From Apostichopus japonicus (taxonomy: Eukaryota > Echinodermata > Holothuroidea > Aspidochirotida > Stichopodidae): DNA of 64,000 nt. The notes beneath the pieces were generated by a model that was not told where the DNA came from, made no database searches, and saw nothing but the letters and a program-made list of their open reading frames with translations. The position numbers and the translations under genes are program-made. Within the stretch, counting starts at the first letter, position 1. Each line of letters starts with the position of its first letter. Below are positions 1-12,300 of the stretch, piece after piece. Location: NCBI RefSeq assembly GCF_037975245.1, contig NC_092572.1:8499001-8563000 (forward strand), read 5' to 3'.

Positions 1-432
1 TGTGTAATTATTTACTACACACAAGTGCACAAAAAATAACATTTAGACAGTCAATCAAATGGATGATGGGACGTAAATAATTTGTAGGAATTGCAACCTA
101 ACCTATCACAAAGTGAGTCAAAACATCACTCATGGTTAAACCTGGTTATACATTGGAACTACCATCTTTGTTCAGTGTCGTATATTCACAAGGAATGTGA
201 CATTGTGACCCTAAGAGGTTCCATATTACTTGGGAGCAACGTCAAGGTGTCGGGTATCACAGAATTTTGTGTATGACGAAATCGTCTGCACTGATAACCC
301 AGGTTAGATGAAGCAGCCTAATGCATTATGCTCGTGTATTTCTGTTGTGGTATTTTGAATTGTTCTTGTTGTTGTTATACAGCCTGGGGAGAAATAGATT
401 CAACACAAAACGTTTTAAGAAACGCTACATTT
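1..432. other. Upstream non-coding DNA
   Basis: No coding signal or recognisable RNA. Short reading frames here are not supported by codon use or any recognised domain. Confidence 0.5.
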
Positions 433-545
433 GTATGTATGTATGTGTGTATGTGTGTATGTATGTATGTATATTAGATCCTCCTGCAAGAAGGCACTCG
501 CGATTTGGGAGACATAGTAACTATATGCTTTCAACAATGGCTTAT
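433..545 (-). repeat. SINE-like tail with (TATG)n run
   Basis: A TATG-rich run is followed by a stretch (GATCCTCCTGCAAG..., then CACTCGCG) that is the reverse complement of the end of the repeat at 54280-54498. Both copies put a tetranucleotide tail next to the same unique block, as expected for the 3' end of one SINE family. Only the tail half is visible here. Confidence 0.5.
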
Positions 546-1249
546 GGTGTAACTTGAGAGTAGTTCTGATAGTAGTTCTGATATTCATTGTGACATGGAA
601 TTGCTAACTCGGTTTGCTTTATGGTCACGGCTGTAACAATTCTATCTCGTATTCAATAGCTTGATTCCAGTGGCGTAGCCTCGTAGGCCTACATATAGCA
701 CGTTCCTAAAGTCCCGTATGGGTATGGACCTTGATGATGCTATATCCAGAACGATGAAACCTCCAGGAGAGCAAATGAGTGTTTTCTGCCTCAATTTAGC
801 AATTTTTACCATAATTAGTCTCTGCTTCTTCCTGTGATACCCCAGTATATGGATAAATGAAAATTAACTCGATAGAAAATGTGCAGGGTTGTTCTTTTGA
901 ACACAGCTGTGCTGAAGTATGTTGGAAGTGTGATTAAATTACTGAAATACATTGTTTTCGATGCTTGTGTGGGCCCTTTCGTTTAACATATATTTCAATT
1001 AAAGGCCATAGTTAATACCCCCCCCCCCACCCTCATCTTATATATTCGCGGGAGCGCTTTGGCAAGCGATGAGGCAAGAAACGTTTCACTGAGGGGGCTT
1101 CTCCTCGATCCATCTACCCTCCCCTTTCATCCTCGGGGTTACCCCAATCATTGTTTCTATAATTAACTAATGATATATTAACTGATGAATGAACTGACTG
1201 ATGAGTTAATTAACTAACTATTTAATTTAATATCTTCTAATCTTCACAT

Positions 1250-1303
1250 TTAGCCTTTGAAGAAGATCCTGCTAGGATCGAAACGTCAGGCCAACTTACT
1301 TTT
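1250..1303 (+). repeat. Penelope-type terminal motif, hammerhead-like
   Basis: The stretch around TTGAAGAAGATCCTGCTAGG followed by ATCGAAACGTCAGGCC is nearly identical to 56115-56165, which lies just downstream of a Penelope endonuclease fragment. It has a stem-II-like GATCCT/AGGATC pair, a GAAAC core and a GCCT/AGGC outer helix, resembling the minimal hammerhead ribozymes known from Penelope-like elements. The catalytic CUGAUGA box is degenerate, so activity is doubtful. Confidence 0.5.
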
Positions 1304-1407
1304 ACATATATAATTTAATAACTGATTATTTTAATATCATGAACATTTTAATTAAATAACTGATAATAATTAACTGATACAATTAAATGATAATCTACTT
1401 TTTTCAG

Positions 1408-4400
1408 ATGACAGACAAGCTAATTCATCAATTTTTGACATTACTTCTCCTGGGAACCATAAGCATTATGCTCCTCGCGGTTTTCTGTTGTGATAATGTC
1501 AGTCCCACCCACATGCGTAATTCATCCAAGTATAACAGGTATGTTATAATTCGTCATTAGATACCCCACCAAAGGTGTGGAGGGTGGGGAGGGTGGGGGG
1601 GGGGGGCTTCTTGAAGTCTTCACTTTTTCAATAAGTATATATATTTGTTAATGAGAATAAAATAATAACTATCTCATATATCCCCTTGTCCCCTAATAGA
1701 TTCTATGCCCCAGGGCTGTCCCCAAGCCTCTCGTCAGGCCTTCGGTAGAATAGTCTATATATATGGTTTAATTAAAGAATTAGTCAATTAATTAACCACC
1801 TTCGTTAAATTACTTAACAACAGTTTTTTCAAATATCCTCCAAAAAGTTATATTCTAGGACTATCATAGACAAAACGGTCGAAAACGATTTCGTTCCTCG
1901 AATTAATCTGTAAGTTGCGATGGGTATGTGAATTCGACCAAACCCTGTTTAAATATTGATATATACTTGGCTACCCTTAAATTGACCTATGACATATATT
2001 TGTTTTATAGGCGCGATTCCTTGGTAGTGTTTGGGTGGTGTTTGGGGTGTATATCCCTTATTCAACCCCCCCCCCCCAAAAAAAATAAATAAAAGTTGTT
2101 AGCAAAACCTTGCGTGTAGACCTAATAATGCCTCAGAATTCACACTACACGTCTAATATTTCAATTTTTCTGGGACAGGACCCCCAGATAACCCAACACA
2201 AGAGTCCGCTTTAATGATCACAGGGCCTTCCCCCTCCTTTATGAAAATCTGGCATTCGCCCCTGGCTAATACCTTTATATTACGAGTTATTAAATAGTTC
2301 CTCCAATAAATATAGTTCCTAGCTTGTAATACTTCATTGACGTAATTAGGCTACCAATTGGTATAATTTTCCGTACAGAAAAAAAAAGTTAGAAGGATCT
2401 CATCTCAAATAGTGTCGTCAGTCGACAACATTTCTTACCTCCTGGTGACGGCAACACTTACCGCCCATAATCGTATATGCTAAATAGGTTGTGCATATGT
2501 ACATTAACTGCATGAATGCAAAAGTGTTAACTGTGGGCGTACAGGCAAATACATGGACGTGTAAGAAGGAAAGTGTTTTAAAACATAATCAACTTTATTT
2601 GGTTATTAGAAAGTGTTTTGTATCACTATAGCCAACTCGTAGTTCGTTTACAAAAGCATGAGTATGAGTGCAATCATGAATTCCCGATGTTATGAGTACA
2701 AGTAAGAATATAAGGCCCTACGATCGAGTACGAATACTGAACCTATACTATGACACGCATATGATTGGACAATGATTATCACATGAGTAGGGGAAATACC
2801 CTTTACGTAATTATCGCTGAGGTTTTGACATCACTATACGACAGTATACTAATCGTCCATACTGCATCTTCAAAATGTGCCGAGTAACGAATATACATCC
2901 ACGCTTCTCGGCCTTTTGGCTAAGATCATGTGTAGCATCTGCAGGGAGTTGTTATGGCAACTCCCTGGTATCTGTTCTCTTTCGAGGGGAATGGTGATAC
3001 CAGGGAGTTGTTTCCATAACAACTCCCTGGTGATACACATCTGACGATGATCACACAGTCACAGTCTCAATGCAAGGGGACTTGGGTTGAGAGCGGATCA
3101 GTCTACTCGTTCGGTAGTTTGGTTTTCGTGCCCAGGTTCTTTCCTCGGTGACCAGTATATACGAGTACAAGTGACTATGATAGAATGTGTGTACGACGAA
3201 CACGAACTCACTAAAAGTCTGATTACTATAACTGCGTACACAGTTTCTTGTAAGGTTTTGCTACCCGGGTCTAACAAAAGCCTGAAAGGGGAAGAGGGTT
3301 GCAGACCCGGGCTCGACCGGGCTCTAGACGCCACTGTTGGTTGTTGGTATCATGAACTCACCTTACTACGTTACTATAATCTTCGACGTCTCGTATAATT
3401 GATCTATTTTTGTATTTTTTTTTTTTTACAGAAATCAGACAACCCACCGAAAGGAGGTTTCAATCGTTGAGAGTCAGGTGTACATTAAAAGTGAAGGAAG
3501 TTATTTACCGAAGGAGGAAGACCTACAAACCGTGGATTTGGCTTTCCGCAATAAAAACGTCACAAAATTGGTCCCTATCAGCGTAACTCATTTCACCAGA
3601 GATCAAAATCGAACGTCACCCCTTGACCAAGTGGAAGAATCCAGTATTACGTCGTGTTCTCCGAAGAAAAATATTGTTTTATTGAAAACTCACAAAACTG
3701 GAAGTTCGACTCTCCAAAATATCTTATATCGTTTTGGAGATTCTCATGATCTCAATTTTGCTCTTCCTTTAGCTAGAAATAATTATTTTTGTTTTAACGA
3801 AAACTTTTCTCGTACCTGTGTTGCTCCGTTACCGAGAGGATATCAATACAACGTTTTAGCAAATCATGCTCGGTGGGTGAATAGTGGTGAGTAACTAACT
3901 ATTATGTTCGGGGAGCTCCTCCTATACTGGCTCTCTGCTGTGTTCCACAAGTTGAGTTACGTGGCATCACTAACCTTAAAGGGATGTTCCGGTGCCAGAA
4001 GCTGATTGCGAGCTGATTCCTTAGCACAATCAATTCTCTGCATCTTTCAGTTCCAAACCACTTCCTCAAAGAATTTTGCTCGGCAAAGATGAAACTGTTC
4101 ATATTTAGTAGTATTTTTATGAATGTATCATCTGACAAGTGAATACAACTGCAGTGAATGATGTCATCATGAGAATTGAATTTAAAAATAAAATGTGCTG
4201 TGGGCAGACGATTCTCTTTAAAATATTTTTCATCATTTTCCCACAGAAAGTGAGAATGATATTCTAAAAGACTGTTACATTTAGTTGAAACACTTAATAC
4301 ATGGAATAAGCCTATTGACAGCTTAGCAAATATTTTAAATGTATCACATTTCAAGGATAAATCAGAAACAAGCTCACAATTGGAAAGAAAAACTTCTGAA

Positions 4401-5993
4401 CAACCTCTGTCCTGATGACGTCACATACTGAAATATAATATCTAAAAAGGTTCATGATTGAAGGAAATTCGAAGTAAAGAGCACACGGACAAAACGTTTC
4501 AAAGGTGTACCATAATTATCTCAAGGATACATGACCAACAGGGTTGTGATAGAGAGCAAAGTACACATTTTGATGACATCACATACCATAAAATGTGATC
4601 CACTTCCTAGAGTAACGCCGAAAGGTTTAGCCAATCAAACAAAGGTTACATTTCATAATAATAAACATTATAATGATTGAGTTATCTGTCGTTATTCATA
4701 CTGAGCTGAACAAAATTCGCCAGATTTTTTAGCGAGTCAGTAGATTCTACAAAATTGACTCAAAATTTGCAAGCCCCGCCTAACAGATCATGCGCCAATC
4801 AAATCCCTCTGTTTGTTTACGACCGTTAGGCATAGGACTTACGACTGGACGATACAAGTATATATAGGTTACATCTTGTGTAATGACCATCCTGATATGG
4901 GCGGTCGCAGTGATTTTATGGTAAGTGTCAGAGTGTATAATCCAGTGTATGTCTTCGAACTTCCAAGCGATGGTCATTATTGGTCCTGACTTAACGAGCA
5001 ATCTGATTGGGTGAAAATTCTGTAAATGCAAACCAGTTTGGGAAACAATTATTCGCGGGCCGGATGTGGAGTTAATATTCCAAATTAACGCCATATGGTG
5101 TATTAATATTGTGATGCATTCCCATGTAGTTGAGTCGAATGCGAAGTACTCACGACAACATTGAAATTATATAGACTAATATGTTTTAGGTGAATGCAAT
5201 TACAATTAAATTACATTTTTTTAATTATTTCTTCTATTTAATAGAATTTCACGCTGTCATGCCATCAGATACCACCTACATTACCGTATTACGTCATCCG
5301 TCCACTCAATATGAAAGTTTATATAATTACTACAACTGGAAAGATGTATTCCGCGTGACTTTTCAGGACTTTGTTAAAAATCCGTTGGCTTATTACTTGA
5401 GAAATAAGGAAGTTACACATTCTCGTTTTCATCACAGCCTCAGAAACCCGTCACTTTATGATCTCGGTTTAACAACACCCTTACAAGGCCTGAAGGAAGA
5501 TGATATTTATGAAAAAGTTAAGTCTTTGGATGAAGAATTTCATCTAGTTTTAATTATGGAGTATATTGAAGAGTCCATAATCTTATTGAAAGATCTGATG
5601 TGTTGGAGTTGGGATGACGTTTTGTATTTTCAAACGAACTCGAGGGCAACAAATGAAGTTCAAGGAATGACGGAAGAGGTCATACAAAGACTGATAAAAT
5701 GGAACGAAGGTGATTGGATCCTATATCGACATTTTAATGAAACATTATGGACTAAAGTAGAACATTACGGAAAAGAGCGGATGAAAGAAGATATTGCTAC
5801 CTTAAGGCGAAAGATCAACGAAAAGACAACAAAATGTATAGCTGGAACAAAGCACGTCACAGAACTAAAACAGATCACAATTAATCGATTCCAGCTGACA
5901 CCAGCAGGTTCCAAAAGTAGCGAATGCCAGCGTATGGTGAGGCCTGCGTTGACTTATTTGTACGAGTTGAATAGTAAAATGTCAACCCTTTGA
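1408..5993 (+). CDS. Galactose-3-O-sulfotransferase-like (Gal3ST family), three coding exons
   Basis: Coding exons are 1408-1538, 3432-3886 and 5245-5993; all junctions are GT-AG and keep frame, giving 444 residues, normal for Gal3ST enzymes. The family transfers sulfate from PAPS to the 3-OH of galactose on glycolipids or glycans in the Golgi lumen. Exon 1 encodes a short cytoplasmic tail and a signal anchor (about residues 8-28), giving type II topology. The 5'-phosphosulfate loop KTHKTGSSTLQNIL is at residues 129-142. The 3'-phosphate motif is YITVLRHPSTQYES, with Arg212 and Ser220. Several N-glycosylation sequons are present. An acceptor-like CAG abuts the start codon, so a non-coding first exon probably lies upstream. 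Intron 1 carries a U2-headed repeat. Which of the four vertebrate paralogues it matches cannot be decided by eye. Confidence 0.88.
2901..3177 (+). repeat. U2-snRNA-headed palindromic repeat (SINE-like)
   Basis: The start, CGCTTCTCGGCCTTTTGGCT and on to GTGTAG, matches the first ~40 nt of U2 snRNA. It is then interrupted by a hairpin (arms 2942-2951 and 2958-2967). U2-like TATCTGTTCT resumes at about 2969, followed by a second, 13-bp-arm hairpin (3000-3012/3018-3030) built from the same arm sequence. The remaining ~145 bp matches 34396-34553 in the intergenic region. There is no Sm site or later U2 domain, so this is not a working U2 gene. It lies in intron 1 of the sulfotransferase gene. Confidence 0.6.
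3262..3310. repeat. Inverted repeat in intron 1
   Basis: CCCGGGTCT and AGACCCGGG form a 9-bp dyad with a ~30-nt loop, just downstream of the U2-headed repeat. It may be part of the same element or an older insertion. Confidence 0.35.
3887..5244. other. Intron 2 of the sulfotransferase gene
   Basis: Starts with GTGAGT and ends TTTAATAG. The 150-codon minus-strand frame at 3902-4354 has no recognisable domain and looks like repeat-derived noise. Confidence 0.6.
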
Positions 5994-6349
5994 GAAAGAC
6001 GTAGTTTATCTCCATTGATGACAAGTGTCTCTCAAGTAAGATAAGTTTCTACATTGATGGTTTTGTCTCAAGTGCAATTTAGATAAAATCAATACGGAGG
6101 ACCCCATCACTCACTCTGAAACCGGGGTCCTGATACCCTACATAGGCCGCTGCTAATAACGCCTCAAAAAATCATCAAAATTGACATTTGGCATTCCATA
6201 AAGGTTGCGTAAAGCTTTCAAAAGTATACTTTCTGAATATATTTTTTAAAAATAGAAGAAAAGAAAAGAAAAAATAACTGCTTATCTACTGCTGCAATGA
6301 ACCTGGCAATATGTAGATTAACGTATACCACTAATTCTGCAATCCCATC
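5994..6349. other. 3' flank of the sulfotransferase gene
   Basis: Presumed 3' UTR and downstream DNA. No clear AATAAA signal was seen close to the stop codon. Confidence 0.4.
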
Positions 6350-6735
6350 TTAGTATAGTGATTGGCTGATATGGCATCACGTGACCATTCCTGGTCATCT
6401 GTTATTTTCATTCTTTGTATAGTGATTGGCTGATATGGCATCACGTGGCCATTCATGGTCATCTGTTATTTTCATTCTTTGTATAGTGATTGGCTGATAT
6501 GGCATCACGTTGCCATCCTTGGCTCTCTGTTTCGTTTTTTATTCTTGGTATAATGATTGGCTGTTATGGCATCACGTGGCCATTCCTGGTCATCTGTTAT
6601 TTTTATTCTTGGTATAGTGATTGGCTGATACGGCATCACGTGGCCATTCCTGGTCATCTGTTATTTTTATTCTTGGTTTTGTGATTGGCTGATATTGAAT
6701 CACGTGGCCATTCCTGGCCATCTGTTATATTTCCA
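6350..6735 (+). repeat. Minisatellite, six ~65-bp units
   Basis: Each unit reads roughly GTGATTGGCTGATATGGCATCACGTGGCCATTCCTGGTCATCTGTTATTT with small variations. Every unit carries ATTGGCT (a reverse CCAAT box) and most carry CACGTG (E-box). The ORF running through it is a by-product of the repetition. Confidence 0.85.
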
Positions 6736-7496
6736 ATAACGGATATAGCTACCTTTCATTAGCATGCACAAGACCCAAGAAACACAACCTTTGCGGGGGG
6801 TATAGAGATGGTCGTTGGTTGCTAGGCACCGTGGTGCAGAGTCAGTTTCAAGAATCCAGACAAAGCACATCGTTTATTTTGCCTCTCCACAAGAATTTGC
6901 AATAAACCAAAATTAATTAAGATAAATACACACATAGTTGTGACAGAAGTTCTCCAGGAACCCGCTGTGCTTATGAAGTAGAACATTCCAATGCAATAAT
7001 ATAGAAAAGATACATTGTAAATAAAAATAAAATAAAAATCAAGCACAGTTTTATAATTTCATATTTATACTTGTTCAAGTCTTCAGCCTTGTATGTGACC
7101 CCCCTCCCCCATTTAATCTGTGATATCTCCGAAATGAAATAACAGTTTCTTTAGCTGTTTGAGGAAGTTATAGCTCTGATAATGGTTGGATTTGTGACTC
7201 CTTGAAATATCTCTTTAAGACAATTAAAGAAATCTCATGAGGCATTGTAACATAATCTCTGATACCTGTAAAGATGTGTTTAGTCAAATCAACATATCCT
7301 TAATATTGAAACATTTTTATTTTGAAATCAAACTTCAAATGGCTTCAGTCCCATACAACAGTTTGTAGGGTCCCCATGCATCAGTGACTATATCGGGCCT
7401 AATATTTCACCGCTGCAGTTATTCGTTGTTCCTATACAGGCCTCGAACTATTACTTGATCGGCATTAAATTTTGGAGTTGCGAGAAACAGTAAAAG

Positions 7497-7571
7497 TGTT
7501 TTGAACGGAAGTGATGTCACTCCGTTTTGAACGGAAGTGATGTCACTTCGTTTTGAACGGAAGTGATGCCT
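7497..7571 (+). repeat. Short tandem repeat, three ~27-bp units
   Basis: Three units of GTTTTGAACGGAAGTGATG, two of them continuing TCACT. The core TGATGTCA resembles a CRE half-site, though this may be coincidence. Confidence 0.75.
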
Positions 7572-7646
7572 CCCCTTCTCGTTAACTACTATATATATAT
7601 ACGCTGAAGCTACATCAACCGGTCAGTCGATAGGCTCATAACTGGT

Positions 7647-7748
7647 ACAGCAACTACTGTTCATGCCCCAGAACCCTGCATCAGTAATTACTACTATGTG
7701 TTCGTAACACGGTAACATGTGTTACAGAACACGAACAGTAGTTACTGT
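7647..7748. repeat. Nested inverted repeat
   Basis: Outer arms ACAGCAACTACTGTTC and GAACAGTAGTTACTGT pair with one mismatch. Inside them, GTGTTCGTAACAC and GTGTTACAGAACAC form a second dyad. It may be a remnant of a foldback element. Confidence 0.5.
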
Positions 7749-9180
7749 AGGCTACCAGCTATAGGTAATCAGGTGAAATATCAAGCTTGATTTCCACGAC
7801 CTCTGGCAGAGACGTAAATTTAGGGGCGCTCGTCCTGAATAGTTCAATGGCTATGTCAAGAATAACGAACGATCTGCTTTGTCGACGACTCCCACGAAAA
7901 AAGCCGCAGCTGTGGCTAATGTTCGTGTTGGAAATAAAGAAACTTGCAAATATTGTACAAAATGTAGGTATTTCACTCGCCCTGAAGTGAGGTGGTTATA
8001 CCGTGCTAAAATGTTATATACAATGGGTTCCAGAAAATGAGTAGGCATAATGAAGCGTTGCGCGTTTATATTTGTTAACTGTGTGTAATTAAGCTCAATT
8101 AAAAAATGCATTTCACTAGCAAAGACATAGGAAAAGCTACAGTATTAAAAAAAAAAAAACAGCGAAGAGCATCAGCTTTGTGTTATATCTATGATTCATA
8201 TTTCTATATGAAAAAGGTTTAGAATTGAAGTGAAGCAGTGCAAATTGGCTTTACTAATTAACGTTTGGCTATACACTGTCAGTTGTTTTGCTCCATCCGT
8301 GGAATGTACCAGAGAGGCCAGCAAAACGTAATTAAAATAGTTTACAGCAATAGAAAGACTGCTTTTACGACTATTTGATGCCAGAGTAATAATCTGTAAC
8401 AACGTTTTTATTTTGGAATGCTTAAGGTGACACCGAGATACATATTAAAAGTGACACAAACCCAAGAATCATCTTTAGCTTATATGACATAATATTTCAT
8501 ACATGCAGCTAAAAACTCTTGCTCCATGTAGGCGATAGCCTTGCTTAACATTGTCTGCGAGCTGTCATTATGTAAATATGTGATAATCATAATGCCACAG
8601 GAATCTGAAACCGTTCATTTTCTCTTTGTTTACTTTTCCATATTTTGAATGCAGAATTTTAACAGTGTTGAAACTAAAACCAATGCCAGCATTATAAGTT
8701 ATGTTAAGAGATGGGTTTTTGGATATACTGAATCTAATGAATTGAATCTCTTTGCGTGACCTAATGAAGACATTAACACTGTTAACATTTTTAACTTGGA
8801 AATATGACAGGGAAACAAAGAGAATAAAAATAGTTTTCAGATCCTTTTAGTGGAACTTTATAGCATCACAGATTTAACAAAATGACAGCTCCAACACACT
8901 TTAAAATATGAACATAATTTATCTCCCAAACGTTACTAGATTTTTCTTTACTGTTTGGGGAATATTCTTTATAAAGATCATATAAACTGACAATATGCAT
9001 GGCTGGGTTTGTGTGTCCTTTACTGAAAATGATGTAACCATTTTAAGAAAACAAAGTGTGAAATAGATACTTAATTTTAGACCATTGCAATGTTTAATGT
9101 GATCATACGATCTTATAACTGAAGTTCCATTTCACTGATTACACTTCCACGTTGCAAAATATCAAGAAATGACTAAATTA
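7749..9180. other. Non-coding, probable 3' UTR/downstream of the bHLH gene
   Basis: AT-rich sequence without coding support. A minus-strand AATAAA (8407-8412) could serve the bHLH transcript, giving a 3' UTR of about 770 nt, but this is inference. Confidence 0.3.
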
Positions 9181-9546
9181 TCACATATCTAATACATGAT
9201 TTAGGTAGGATATATAACAAATTGCAAGTCTTAAAATTTCAATCTTTGATAATTTCTTATCCGGTGGTAGTGTCGGTAACAACTTCCTTAGTTCGCCAAA
9301 AGCTGCATTAAACGCCTCCACACGAATTCGTTCCCTCGTTGCATGTGCCGTGCGATATTTCGCTGTCGCCCGGCGCCGACGCCGCCTCTCTTCTCGGGTT
9401 AAGTGCGTGTCAGATTTTTCAGAACGACTGGTAGCAGAGGCTACGTGACCTTTGTCCTGTGAACATACTGTCGTAGATGTATAGCTAACGTCGAATCCCT
9501 TTGCACCACAAGATGACGTCATCGATAATTTAGTGTTACTCTTCAT
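9181..9546 (-). CDS. NHLH: NHLH/HEN1-type basic helix-loop-helix transcription factor
   Basis: The first true ATG is at 9546; the frame extends upstream only through a GTG. The protein is 121 residues, slightly shorter than the ~133-135 of vertebrate NHLH1/NHLH2. The last ~65 residues are a basic region and helix-loop-helix: an RRRRRR run, then [15 protein letters not shown], a loop with [12 protein letters not shown], and a second helix ending [11 protein letters not shown] two residues before the stop. This C-terminal position is characteristic of NHLH (nescient HLH, NSCL). These nuclear proteins bind E-boxes as dimers with E-proteins in developing neurons. The N-terminal half is Ser/Thr-rich and unconserved. 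No intron interrupts the coding part. Confidence 0.92.
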   Translation of the reverse strand: MKSNTKLSMTSSCGAKGFDVSYTSTTVCSQDKGHVASATSRSEKSDTHLTREERRRRRRATAKYRTAHATRERIRVEAFNAAFGELRKLLPTLPPDKKLSKIEILRLAICYISYLNHVLDM

Positions 9547-10042
9547 TTTTCTACTCGTTTCTCTTTTCACAACAAGTTTTGTAGAATAACTCAGTCAATA
9601 TGTCCAATTAACCGTTGATTCGTAAATAATAAACACATCCAAGCAGTTTATCGTTCGTTCAAAAGTTAAGTCGAGATAAAATATTGAATTACTCCAAGAA
9701 AATCAACTCTCATGGGTACTCAATCTCATCACATTGTTTAGAAAAGTATATTCGCATAAAACTTCATGAGTAATGTATGAATGACTCCAAAAGTTATTTC
9801 ACAATTTTTCTCATCGTACTGAAACTAACAATTACACATTCCCTTCCCAATTGGTGATCGAATGCTGACCTTCGAAATATTAACAATTTATCCAGTAACA
9901 ATATGAAAAGAACAGATTTTGATTCGTGAGGTTTTAATTGCAACAATCAGCACGTATCAACTCACGCGACTTAAGTTCAACTTGATATTATATGACAATA
10001 AAAGTCAGTCATTCTTTATCAATGTGAGTCAACTCTTTCAAG

Positions 10043-10165
10043 CTAAAATAACACTAATAATAAGTTTTTCTCTCCTTTCTTGGTAAACTTTGTTCTCATC
10101 ACAGGTACTTTCTTAAAATTGTCTCCTTTATCCACATTAGACATATCTTCTTCATTGTACCTGAA
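10043..10165 (-). other. Possible exon upstream of the bHLH gene
   Basis: On the minus strand a strong pyrimidine tract ends CCTTTCAG at about 10166. An open stretch follows, with two ATGs and no recognised domain. It lies ~500 bp upstream of the NHLH start on the same strand, so it could be a 5' UTR exon. The donor is unclear. Confidence 0.2.
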
Positions 10166-10431
10166 AGGACCAAAAGAAGAAGAAGAAACGTTTATGTATG
10201 TATGATAAGAAAGAGGACTAATCATTTCTTTGATACAAAATCTACGGTTTCTACTGGCATAAAATAATATACTTGTTTCTTTGTTCGTTTGTTTTATAAT
10301 TTATTTCCAGATACTTGTCATACCCACTGAAGAAAATCAAGTGACAGTTCTGTTCCGTTCTGTTTTCATATATAATAAATTAACCATGAACATTTACATT
10401 TACATGTTAATAACCATATTGATATATAGAT

Positions 10432-10444
10432 ATATATATATAAT

Positions 10445-10518
<74 letters not shown>

Positions 10519-10575
10519 TATATATATACACACACATATATATACACACATATATATATATATAAAAATATATAT
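10432..10575. repeat. (TA)n/(CA)n microsatellite
   Basis: Long TA run with embedded CACACA tracts. The Tyr-Ile repeat reading frames over it are artefacts. Confidence 0.95.
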
Positions 10576-12300
10576 ACATATACTTACAGTGTATCATATA
10601 GTATCGTTTATTTGTATGTATGTGTACCATATGTAGTTTCGTTTTGTTTATTTGTAAGTATGCGTATCGTATATAGTTTCATTTCGTTTATTTGTTTTTC
10701 TACAAGATTAAATAGTACAAGGGCACAAAATAACAAGGATAATATGAACAGCAATGAAGCAGAGGGAGGTAAAATTAAGAAATCCTGTGGGACTTGTTAA
10801 AGAGTTTGACTCTCTTAAAAACCGAAAAAGTCAATCAGAAATATACAGAAAAAAAATGAACAGAGAAGAATTAGAAAGAAATAACCGAAGCAAAACAAAA
10901 CTTATTAAATAATACGAATCCTGACTTCAAGACCCCACCAACCCTCACAAACTCCTACCCACGAACTATCCGCCCACCCCCTCATCTATCATATATTTTA
11001 CGTCTTTTTACCTTATTTTGTGCATTTTACAAAGTTAAGGTAAGGGTTGAAAAGAAAGTAGCCAAGTCAAGAAACGTTGAAAAGGGATATTTTATTTTCG
11101 CCAAGGATTATAAAACTTTAACGTTTCTTAATTGTTTTCTTTCGTAAAGGACATTAATATGAATACGAGAACAAAGCAACGCAAGATATTGTTACTTACG
11201 TTTATTTTTATAACTTCCAAGCAAGAAGCACAATTGTACTATGGTTACAGTTTGTGTGAAATGTTCTAACGTATTTTAATAATTATCATAAGTCATCACT
11301 CTGTATTTATAATCAGTTGCAAAACTATAAATTTATCAAAAAGGAACACTTCATACCGACATTCACACACATAAGAATAGACAAATCGAAAACAACACAA
11401 ATTATAGCAAAATTACTCCAACTTTCAAAGGTCATTGCTCAACAAACAAAGGAAGACAAAAAACACAGATATAAACAGTAAGAAAATTATCTTTATCAAG
11501 AACTTAAAACCCTCTTCTTTAAAAACAGAAAAATTCGCAAGCCGTTCGTAGTACTTTGTACTTTAATTGTTTCTCACATTTTGCCCCCTTCTACCCAACT
11601 AGACTCCTAATAGCTTTCACACACTAACAAATTGTCCCATCTACAAAGCATAATAGGAAACAAATCCCCGGTCGCCCATTTTCCTGATTGAACCATTTAA
11701 TTCTCGTTTTTAACCTAATGAGCCTTGCTGCATTTTTTCTCGGGTGTTGATTTCCTTCCGACGTGTCATTATTCAAACGACGTCTCAGGGAAATAAAGTA
11801 TATATAAAAAAAAAAAATAAAAAAAAATGGAGGGCATTTTTGAAAACTCCGTTAGGAGGTGTTAACTTGTGGCGTAGGTGTGCATGGAAGGCAGAAAATT
11901 CAAAACTTGTCGAAAGAAAAGTCAAAAGTGTGAACTCATTTTGAAGGTAAAGAACTAAAGAGCAATGCACGTGGGTTAAATTGTGCTGTGCATGTGATTG
12001 ATGAGATGAAGTTAGGATCATCATTGCGGGTAAAATTATGGTCGTTTCGGGTCTAGCTTTAGGAGAGTGTAAACTTTAATATATTCACTATAGACTTAGT
12101 TAAGTCGGAGTTATTTCTGAAAGTTCATATCGTGGACTTTTTTTTATGGCTAAATATAGTAAAAAATTCCCAACTGCGAAAACAAGTCTTTATGTTTAAT
12201 ATTTTGAAAGGAAATTCTTTCTGAAATCCATTTCAGAGAGAATCATTCACGTGGTTAACGATAAAGTAGATCAGATATACGGTGGAAAAAAATTGTCGCC
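10576..12300. other. Non-coding AT-rich DNA
   Basis: No coding domains, RNA genes or convincing transposon ends seen. Confidence 0.4.

Noticed and set aside
2901-3030. Functional U2 snRNA gene
   Set aside because: Only the first ~40 nt match. The branch-recognition region is interrupted and no Sm site or 3' domains follow.
3902-4354. 150-codon minus-strand ORF in intron 2 of the sulfotransferase
   Set aside because: No domain, and it overlaps the splice donor region of a well-supported gene.
10281-10630. Tyr-Ile repeat proteins over TA tracts (also at 13101, 20292, 39463)
   Set aside because: Pure microsatellite translation on both strands.
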